DNA from: Saccharobesus litoralis | GTDB lineage: Bacteria; Pseudomonadota; Gammaproteobacteria; Enterobacterales; Alteromonadaceae | NCBI RefSeq assembly: GCF_003063625.1 | Contig: NZ_CP026604.1 | Span: 4,814,065-4,878,064, forward strand | Reading direction: 5' to 3' | DNA: 64,000 nucleotides | Part shown: positions 57,941 through 64,000 of the stretch, one piece after another | Position numbering within the stretch: the first letter of the stretch is position 1 | Layout of the letters: each line of letters begins with the position of its first letter | The notes under the pieces: model-generated | Databases searched by the model: none | Told to the model about the DNA's origin: nothing | What the model saw: the letters and a program-made list of their open reading frames with translations, nothing else | Translations under genes and position numbers: made by a program

Positions 57941-58401
57941 TGTCGCAAGTTACTTTTTATCTTCTGCCAGAAGAAACTCAACCCAACAATACTGAGTCGC
58001 CAGCGGAATCCCCGATCGCGGCTCATATTGATTTTGCGTGCCGCTTAACCGCGCAGTTGTATCGTGAAAATAAAAAAGTCTTTATTTTTACCGATAACCA
58101 ACAACAAGCCGAAGCGGTAGACGAGCATCTATGGCAATTTGAACCCGACAGTTTTGTTGCCCATAACCTACAAGGCGAAGGCCCTAAATTTGGCACACCA
58201 GTCGAAATTGGCTGTCAAGCGCCACGTTCGGGGCGGCCAATTCTGATTAATTTAAGCCAACACATGCCCGACTTTGTTGGCCGCTTTAACCAAACATTCG
58301 ATTTTGTTCCTGCAGAAGAAAAGCTAAAGCAACAAGCTCGCGAACGCTACAAGCAATATCGTGCAGCCGGTCATCAGCTTTCTACCCAACCTGCAGCGTG
58401 A
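57940..58401 (+). CDS. holC: DNA polymerase III subunit chi
   Basis: HolC (chi) links the clamp loader to single-stranded DNA-binding protein. The 153-residue protein begins MSQVTFYLL and shows CRLTAQLYRENKKVFIFTDN and VAHNLQGEGPKFGTPVEIG, typical of chi. It is translationally coupled to pepA (TAATG) and precedes valS by 39 bases, the conserved pepA-holC-valS order. Confidence 0.95.
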   Translation: MSQVTFYLLPEETQPNNTESPAESPIAAHIDFACRLTAQLYRENKKVFIFTDNQQQAEAVDEHLWQFEPDSFVAHNLQGEGPKFGTPVEIGCQAPRSGRPILINLSQHMPDFVGRFNQTFDFVPAEEKLKQQARERYKQYRAAGHQLSTQPAA

Positions 58402-58440
58402 CCATTACTTTTATTTTAAAAACGACATTTAGATACGACG

Positions 58441-61311
58441 ATGGAAAAAACATTTAATCCTAATACCGTTGAACAGGCTTTATACAAAGCGTGGGAAGAA
58501 AAAGGCTACTTTAAACCGTCAGGCCAAGGTGATGCCTACTCAATCATGATCCCACCACCGAATGTAACCGGTAGTCTGCATATGGGTCATGCATTCCAAG
58601 ACACCATTATGGATACCCTAATTCGCTACAAGCGTATGTCGGGTAACAACACCTTATGGCAAGTTGGTACTGATCACGCCGGTATCGCAACGCAAATGGT
58701 TGTCGAACGCAAACTTGCTGCAGAAGAAGATAAAACCCGTCACGATTTAGGCCGCGAAGCTTTTGTTGATCGTATCTGGGATTGGAAAAAACAATCAGGC
58801 GGCACCATTACTCAACAATTACGTCGTTTAGGCGCATCCGTTGATTGGGATCGCGAACGCTTCACCATGGATGAAGGCTTATCAAACGCAGTTAAAGAAG
58901 TTTTCGTGCGTTTATACAAAGAAGACCTAATCTATCGTGGTAAGCGCCTAGTCAACTGGGATCCAAAATTACACACCGCCATCTCTGATCTTGAAGTCGA
59001 GAACAAAGATAAAAAAGGCCATATGTGGAACTTCCGCTACCCACTAGCGGATGGCGTAAAAACCAAAGACGGTAAAGACTACATTGTGGTTGCTACCACA
59101 CGACCAGAAACCATGTTAGGTGACACTGGCGTTGCGGTTAACCCAGACGATGAGCGTTACCAAGACCTAATAGGTAAAGACATTATTCTTCCTATCGTTA
59201 ATCGTCGCATTACCATTGTGGGTGATGAACACGCCGATATGGAAAAAGGCACAGGTTGTGTAAAGATCACCCCTGCGCATGACTTTAACGATAACGAAGT
59301 CGGTAAGCGTCATCAGCTACCTATGATCAACATCTTTGATAAAGATGCAGCCATCTTAAGCGAAGGCCAAACGTATACCTTTGACGGTAAAGAATTAGAC
59401 ATGGACGCGCCATTACCAGAGCGCTTCCATGGTTTAGATCGCTTTGCAGCGCGTAAAGCTATCGTTGCAGAATTCGAAGAGTTAGGTTTATTAGAAGTGA
59501 TTGAAGATCACTCACTCACCGTGCCTTACGGCGACCGTTCTGGCGTAGTTATCGAGCCACTATTAACCGACCAATGGTATGTACGTGCCGCACCATTAGC
59601 CGAACCAGCTAAAGAAGCGGTTAAAAATGGTGATATCCAGTTCGTACCACAACAATACGAGAACATGTACTTCTCGTGGATGAACGATATTCAAGACTGG
59701 TGTATTTCACGTCAGTTATGGTGGGGGCACCGTATTCCAGCTTGGTACGACGCCAAAGGCAACGTATACGTTGGTCGTGACGAAGCTGAAGTTCGCGCCA
59801 ATAACAACATCGCCGACGATGTGGTTTTAAGCCAAGACGAAGATGTATTAGACACTTGGTTCTCATCTGCGCTTTGGACTTTCTCAACTCTAGGTTGGCC
59901 AGACAATACTGAAGATTTAAAAACCTTCCACCCGACTGATGTATTGGTAACGGGTTTCGATATTATTTTCTTCTGGGTGGCGCGTATGATCATGATGACC
60001 ATGCACTTCATCAAAGATGAAGACGGCAAGCCGCAAGTACCATTTAAAACCGTTTACGTGACGGGTCTTATCCGTGACGAGAACGGCGATAAAATGTCGA
60101 AATCGAAAGGTAACGTACTTGATCCTATCGATATGATCGACGGTATCGATTTAGAAAGCCTAGTCACCAAGCGTACTAGCAACTTGATGCAAGACAAACT
60201 GGCCAAGAAGATTGAAAAGAACACGCGTAAAACCTTTGAAAACGGTATCGAAGCCCACGGTACTGACGCCCTGCGCTTTACCCTAGCCGCCATGGCCTCT
60301 ACCGGTCGTGATATCAACTGGGATATGAGCCGCTTAGAAGGTTATCGTAACTTCTGTAATAAGCTTTGGAATGCCAGCCGTTACGTATTAATGAATACTG
60401 AAGAGCATGACTGTGGTTTCGCTGAAGATGGATCTGCTACTGGCGAGATGCAAACTTCATTAGCCGACCGTTGGATCTTAGGACAGTTCCAACAAACGGT
60501 TAAAGCCTATACCGAGCATTTAGATAATTATCGTTTCGACTTAGCTGCTAATACTATTTACGAATTCACTTGGAACCAATTCTGTGACTGGTACTTAGAA
60601 TTAACTAAGCCGGTATTATTTAAAGGTAGCGAGGCAGAACAACGTGCCACGCGTCATACCTTGGTAACAGTGCTAGAAGCCCTATTACGTTTAATGCACC
60701 CATTAATGCCTTATATCACGGAAACGATTTGGCAGAGTGTGGCTCCGTTAGCTGCAGTTGATAAGAGCAAAGCCGATACGATCATGCTGCAAAGCTTCCC
60801 ACAATTTGACGCTAGCCAAGTTGATAAACAAGCCATGGCGGATCTCGATTGGGTAAAACAATTTATCGTCGGAATTCGTAATATCCGTGGTGAAATGGAT
60901 ATCTCTCCGAACAAACCACTTAATGCTTATATCAAAAATGCCGGTACAGAAGACGTACGCCGTTTAACGGCTAACCAAAGCTTTTTACAAGGCCTAGCTA
61001 AGCTTGAGTCTATCGACGTATTAGGAGAAGGCGACGAAGCCCCAGCCTCTGCTACCGCTTTAATCGGTGAAATGGCGATCATGATCCCAATGGCGGGTCT
61101 AATCGACGTTGAAGCTGAACTAGCGCGTATCGATAAAAACATCGAAAAAATCAGCAAAGATTTAGCCCGTGTTGAAGGTAAACTGAAAAACGAAAACTTC
61201 GTTAGCAAAGCCCCAGCCGCGGTTATCGATAAAGAAAAAGCTAAACTAGCTGAAATGCAAACTGCGATCAGTAAATTGGAAGAGCAGAAAGCGACGATTG
61301 AAGCTTTGTAG
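58441..61311 (+). CDS. valS: Valine--tRNA ligase
   Basis: This class I synthetase charges tRNA-Val and edits Thr. The 956 residues match the E. coli length. The HIGH motif lies in [15 protein letters not shown] (38-52) and KMSKS at 551-555. The editing domain has [19 protein letters not shown], and the C-terminal coiled coil is Lys/Glu-rich ([20 protein letters not shown]). It is the third gene after pepA and holC. Confidence 0.98.
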   Translation: MEKTFNPNTVEQALYKAWEEKGYFKPSGQGDAYSIMIPPPNVTGSLHMGHAFQDTIMDTLIRYKRMSGNNTLWQVGTDHAGIATQMVVERKLAAEEDKTRHDLGREAFVDRIWDWKKQSGGTITQQLRRLGASVDWDRERFTMDEGLSNAVKEVFVRLYKEDLIYRGKRLVNWDPKLHTAISDLEVENKDKKGHMWNFRYPLADGVKTKDGKDYIVVATTRPETMLGDTGVAVNPDDERYQDLIGKDIILPIVNRRITIVGDEHADMEKGTGCVKITPAHDFNDNEVGKRHQLPMINIFDKDAAILSEGQTYTFDGKELDMDAPLPERFHGLDRFAARKAIVAEFEELGLLEVIEDHSLTVPYGDRSGVVIEPLLTDQWYVRAAPLAEPAKEAVKNGDIQFVPQQYENMYFSWMNDIQDWCISRQLWWGHRIPAWYDAKGNVYVGRDEAEVRANNNIADDVVLSQDEDVLDTWFSSALWTFSTLGWPDNTEDLKTFHPTDVLVTGFDIIFFWVARMIMMTMHFIKDEDGKPQVPFKTVYVTGLIRDENGDKMSKSKGNVLDPIDMIDGIDLESLVTKRTSNLMQDKLAKKIEKNTRKTFENGIEAHGTDALRFTLAAMASTGRDINWDMSRLEGYRNFCNKLWNASRYVLMNTEEHDCGFAEDGSATGEMQTSLADRWILGQFQQTVKAYTEHLDNYRFDLAANTIYEFTWNQFCDWYLELTKPVLFKGSEAEQRATRHTLVTVLEALLRLMHPLMPYITETIWQSVAPLAAVDKSKADTIMLQSFPQFDASQVDKQAMADLDWVKQFIVGIRNIRGEMDISPNKPLNAYIKNAGTEDVRRLTANQSFLQGLAKLESIDVLGEGDEAPASATALIGEMAIMIPMAGLIDVEAELARIDKNIEKISKDLARVEGKLKNENFVSKAPAAVIDKEKAKLAEMQTAISKLEEQKATIEAL

Positions 61312-61703
61312 GTTTTGATTGTTAGATGGAGGGAGTCGCATGGCTCCCGCCATTACCCAATCATCGCCATACGGAAAATGACGCACGAACACAGATTTCG
61401 TTCCTTAAATTTTTCTTCTTGGCATTACAAAGCAAAATATCTAAACAAATGTCGCTCAAACCTGATACCTTGCACGGTGCGACTCGCTTCGCTCGGGGCA
61501 CCCTACATCCAGTTAATCTATAAACCTAACCTCATCGTAGGGTGGCCGGAGTCGTACGACTCCCACCATAACAAGGTAAAACGGCTTAAGAACCATTCAA
61601 TGGTTAAATATTTAAACCACAATAAAACAAAAATCATCGGGTTGCGCACGCAACCCGAATAGGATTGTGGCTTTGCACCACAAGTGCCAAATTGAACGTT
61701 AAA
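61312..61703. repeat. Palindrome-rich gene-free segment after valS
   Basis: About 390 bases hold a run of hairpins. These are GGGAG-TCGCATGG-CTCCC (61331-61348), GGTGC-GCACC with CTACA (61476-61506), GAGTCGTACGACTC (61549-61562), TCGGGTTGCG-CA-CGCAACCCGA (61637-61658) and TTGTGG-CTTTGCA-CCACAA (61665-61683). Frames of 65 and 115 codons cross it but are not supported as genes. Confidence 0.7.
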
Positions 61704-61913
61704 TTAAGCGTTAAATTTGGCTTTGATGCATTTGCCCATATACGCTTGACGGGCTTTTTTATCTTTTAAGTCGATACCTTGTTCTTTGGCTTCGGCTTTA
61801 CATTCTTTCGCCAGCGCTTTGCGCTCTTCTTTGCTTGGCTTTTTGTCACCTGCCCACGCAAATTGACTACAAGCTAACACCATAGATACGACTGCAATTG
61901 CGATTTTTTTCAT
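61704..61913 (-). CDS. Small secreted PsiF-repeat-like protein
   Basis: The 69-residue product has a signal peptide (cleavage near residue 22, AWA-GD). The mature part is Lys/Ala/Glu-rich and carries one PsiF-like repeat, seen as KECKAEAKEQGIDLKDK followed by RQAYMGKCIK with two cysteines spaced as in that family. E. coli PsiF is phosphate-starvation induced with unknown function. GAAGG precedes the ATG. It stands alone with palindromes beyond its 3' end. Confidence 0.8.
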   Translation of the reverse strand: MKKIAIAVVSMVLACSQFAWAGDKKPSKEERKALAKECKAEAKEQGIDLKDKKARQAYMGKCIKAKFNA

Positions 61914-62212
61914 TATTTTTTTACCTTCAAAAGTGTATAAATTATTGTTGTTACACCATGGGTATCTGCATTGAGAATACTGCCGCTGGCTGATGCTGAT
62001 AATGCGCTTTTTTTAAAATTAGAAAAGCCTATTTACACAATCCTTACATTCTTAAAACATCTTGAAATTCGCTGAGATATTGCAGATGTTTTTTAAGTTG
62101 CGTTAAGTTTTTAACGACGTAAATTCCATTAAATAAATTGACTAATTAACAAAATAAGATTATCTAGCAGGCTAATTTTTTATGCTACCCTCAGCAATTT
62201 GAGAACACCATT
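61914..62212. other. Gap between divergent PsiF-like and oxygenase genes
   Basis: 299 AT-rich bases. No gene, repeat or clear promoter was seen. Confidence 0.5.
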
Positions 62213-62887
62213 TTGGCACTTGCAAAACTGAATTTATTGTCCGATGAAGGTCATTTTTTTAATGAAACACTATTTGGATTGATCGCTAATGATATTGAGC
62301 AACAAGGTTTTAGTATTCGCCCCAATGCACTACCTGAAACAATAGCCAATAGTTTGTACCAGCACCAACAGCACATGCATACCCACCAGTACGATAACGC
62401 TGGCATAGGTCGCGGTGATGATTTTTTGCATAACGACTTTGTTAGAACCGACGAAATTTGTTGGATCAATGGCGACTCAGATGCCGGACAAGCTTGGCTA
62501 AACTGGACAGCACAATTAAAGGACTTTTTAAATCGGCGCTTATATTTAGGATTATTTTCTTTTGAAAGTCACTTTGCTCATTATGCACCAAACGATTATT
62601 ACAAACGTCATTATGATGCGTTTAGAGGCGAGGCTAATCGAGTACTGTCAATTGTGACTTACTTAAATCCAGGATGGTTGCCAACAGATGGCGGCGAGCT
62701 TGTTATTTATCAAAATGATCATGATCGACAAGGCACAAAAGTCGTCCCTTTATTTGGTACGCTTGCCGTGTTTTTAAGTGAAGAATTTCCGCATGAAGTT
62801 TTGCCAGCAACCCGTGATAGATACTCAATTGCTGGCTGGTATCGAGTCAATACCTCAACCGACAATCGAGTAGATCCGCCTAGGTAA
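62213..62887 (+). CDS. 2OG-Fe(II) oxygenase, prolyl 4-hydroxylase-like
   Basis: The 224-residue cytoplasmic protein has the double-stranded beta-helix of Fe(II)/2-oxoglutarate dioxygenases. The HxD iron ligands are in YYKRHYDAF, the second His in EEFPHEVLPATRDRYSIAGW, and the latter also supplies the Arg that binds 2-oxoglutarate. VLSIVTYLNPGWLPTDGGEL lies between. It probably hydroxylates a protein or small molecule; the substrate is unknown. The start is TTG after a GAGAAC-like site; no better start exists upstream of the conserved region. Confidence 0.85.
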   Translation: MALAKLNLLSDEGHFFNETLFGLIANDIEQQGFSIRPNALPETIANSLYQHQQHMHTHQYDNAGIGRGDDFLHNDFVRTDEICWINGDSDAGQAWLNWTAQLKDFLNRRLYLGLFSFESHFAHYAPNDYYKRHYDAFRGEANRVLSIVTYLNPGWLPTDGGELVIYQNDHDRQGTKVVPLFGTLAVFLSEEFPHEVLPATRDRYSIAGWYRVNTSTDNRVDPPR

Positions 62888-62952
62888 ATAGACTTAATTT
62901 AAATGGTGCCAAAGCTATGTGTTTTAGATGCAAAGCGGCGCCATAAAAATCT

Positions 62953-63654
62953 TTATTTACGCAAAATCTGCAAATTTTTCGTCACCCCTTCAGCTAACGG
63001 CACTAAAAATATTTGCGACTCTTGTAAACGCTCTGTCGGAATGCCCAGAACATAACTGTCACCAAATTTAAACGATTTATGCGAGGCATAGCGACTCGTC
63101 TGCCGCCAGAACAACTCGCCTTTTTCATTGTAACCGTCAATTTGTAAACTAATTTCAGGTTTAAGCTCGATCATATTGGTATTCAGTGCCTCTCCCCCAA
63201 AAGACAGCTCAGTACGTTCGGTATAATAAATATTTACAAAGATATCTAAATACGCGCCATCAAGCCTAGGGTATTCAAATTCAATTTGGGTTAACTCGCT
63301 GTTATCACCATATTTCATGCTAACACCAGAGTCATCTGCCACCTTAACTGGCACGCCAGACTTAGCTTTAATACCCTTTGCCAACGTTGATTCAAATGTA
63401 TGAAGTTGCTCAATTAAATTCGCTTGCTGTTCAGGGTCGAACATATCAAGCACTTCTTGTACGCCTTTAATCACTTTAGTAATTTTTGAGTATTTACCAG
63501 ATTCGCCCTGTGTTGGTTCACGGATCGGATCCAAATAAACCTGTAAGGTTCTAATAGTGACATCGCCTTGATAATTATGTACCAAGGGTTGATTGGCACA
63601 GCTAGCCAGACAGCACACCGCCAACAATAAAAAGAAGTTTAATAAGGTTTTCAT
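62953..63654 (-). CDS. Lipoprotein of unknown function
   Basis: The 233-residue protein has a lipoprotein signal (FFLLLAVCCLASCANQ, lipobox LASC). The rest is a mixed alpha/beta chain with a YLDPIREPTQGESGKYSKIT block early on, YLDIFVNIYYTERTELSFGG, and PTERLQESQIFLVPLAEGVT near the end. I do not recognise the family. Upstream of its ATG lies a decayed second copy of its own first 25 codons (separate entry). Confidence 0.8.
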   Translation of the reverse strand: MKTLLNFFLLLAVCCLASCANQPLVHNYQGDVTIRTLQVYLDPIREPTQGESGKYSKITKVIKGVQEVLDMFDPEQQANLIEQLHTFESTLAKGIKAKSGVPVKVADDSGVSMKYGDNSELTQIEFEYPRLDGAYLDIFVNIYYTERTELSFGGEALNTNMIELKPEISLQIDGYNEKGELFWRQTSRYASHKSFKFGDSYVLGIPTERLQESQIFLVPLAEGVTKNLQILRK

Positions 63655-63656
63655 TA

Positions 63657-63738
63657 ATAATTAGGTACCAAGTTTGATTAACACAGCTAACTAGACGGCA
63701 AACCGCTAACAATAAAATGAAATTTAATAATTTTATTA
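63657..63738 (-). pseudogene. Decayed duplicate of the 5' end of the neighbouring lipoprotein gene
   Basis: About 82 bases align with 63571-63656 (the start of the lipoprotein gene). Shared blocks include GTACCAAG, CACAGCTA, CCGC-AACAATAAAA and TTTAATAA. Read on the minus strand it would give LLNFILLLAVCRLVSCVNQ, a lipoprotein signal with lipobox LVSC, but the ATG is lost and a one-base deletion follows. Confidence 0.8.
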
Positions 63739-63793
63739 CGCACTCAGCTAAATTATGCAATGAGTATGGCGTAAATTAAGCCGCAAGCAAAGT

Positions 63794-63853
63794 TATAGTC
63801 AAATCAAAGTTATAGAATAAAAGAACCATAAAAACCTAAGCGAGCTGACTATA
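63794..63853 (+). repeat. Repeat family A, copy A4 (short, about 60 bp)
   Basis: TATAGTC to GACTATA. The right half (AACCATAAAAACCTAAGCGAG) resembles the right end of A1; the internal part is lost. It ends 50 bases before the helicase start. Confidence 0.65.
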
Positions 63854-63903
63854 TTAACTGATACAATGCCGCGGTTATTTTTTACCTAACCCTAGGACAT
63901 GCT

Positions 63904-64000
63904 GTGAGCCAACTTGCCTTTTCCAATACTCAACTCAAAACCGAACTTGTCAGTAATTTAGATACCCTAGGTTATAAAGAAATGACAGCGATCCAAGCGC
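63904..64000 (+). CDS. DEAD-box RNA helicase, 5' end only (DbpA-like)
   Basis: A GTG start with AGGA six bases upstream opens a frame that runs to the window edge. The first 32 residues include the Q-motif region, LGYKEMTAIQA, which resembles DbpA and other DEAD-box helicases that remodel ribosomal RNA. The ATP and helicase motifs lie outside the window, so the subfamily is a guess. Confidence 0.65.
   Translation, partial: MSQLAFSNTQLKTELVSNLDTLGYKEMTAIQA

Larger units (their letters stand above)
63655..63903. other. Gap with a decayed gene-start duplicate and repeat copy A4
   Basis: Between the minus-strand lipoprotein and the plus-strand helicase start, 249 bases hold the duplicated signal-peptide segment and then the short repeat A4. 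Both are listed separately. A helicase promoter should lie between A4 and 63904. Confidence 0.6.

Noticed and set aside
61315-61662. 115-codon frame after valS
   Set aside because: It crosses several palindromes and reads as low-quality basic sequence; no start signal.
1-64000. tRNA, rRNA, CRISPR or riboswitch elements
   Set aside because: No cloverleaf, rRNA block, regular spacer array or known riboswitch core was recognised by eye; a covariance search would be needed to exclude small RNAs.

Overview
The window looks like chromosome from an agar- and porphyran-degrading marine gammaproteobacterium, most likely an Alteromonadaceae member of the Catenovulum/Paraglaciecola kind. That placement is inferred from three things: the housekeeping gene order (ndk-rlmN-pilF-rodZ-ispG-hisS-yfgM-bamB, lptFG divergent from pepA-holC-valS), the AT-rich base use, and a red-algal polysaccharide gene set. 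No rRNA, tRNA, CRISPR array, integrase or transposase gene was seen.

Layout. 0-9 kb: two giant lipoprotein genes in tandem on the minus strand; the second runs off the left edge. 9.5-10.5 kb: a secreted probable beta-barrel protein. 10.6-18.6 kb: the minus-strand housekeeping cluster from ndk to bamB. 19-21.8 kb: an MscS channel, a DUF481 outer membrane protein and a small lipoprotein. 21.9-25.3 kb: ackA-pta. 25.5-28.2 kb: a secreted cyclophilin with a GlyGly-CTERM tail, a PrcB-like lipoprotein and a GRDP-like protein. 28.3-34.3 kb: a large secreted metallopeptidase-like protein, htpX, a DUF5062 protein, an FKBP and an aldo/keto reductase. 34.4-53.9 kb: the accessory region, with GH117, GH2 and GH86 lipoproteins, a lipoprotein with a basic linker, an amine oxidase plus thiamine-diphosphate decarboxylase pair, a secreted GH16 enzyme, a sulfatase, an Asp/Glu-racemase-like protein, a FecR-like protein with carbohydrate-binding-like domains, and an SpmA/SpmB-like membrane protein. 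54-61.3 kb: lptF-lptG diverging from pepA-holC-valS. 61.7-64 kb: a PsiF-like peptide, a 2OG-Fe(II) oxygenase, a lipoprotein with a decayed duplicate of its own 5' end, and the start of a DEAD-box helicase gene.

How the parts may work together (inference). GH16 and GH86 would cut agarose or porphyran at or outside the cell surface. The sulfatase would remove sulfate, GH2 would release galactose, and GH117 would remove terminal 3,6-anhydro-L-galactose. The aldo/keto reductase could oxidise a released L-sugar. No TonB receptor, sugar transporter or regulator is in the window, so the locus is incomplete or split.

Intergenic DNA carries a short inverted-terminal-repeat element family (four copies, each just upstream of a plus-strand gene), a second interspersed repeat, and several hairpins ending in CCCTACA. 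These, together with the FecR/carbohydrate-binding fusion and the duplicated lipoprotein start, are the least explained parts of the sequence.
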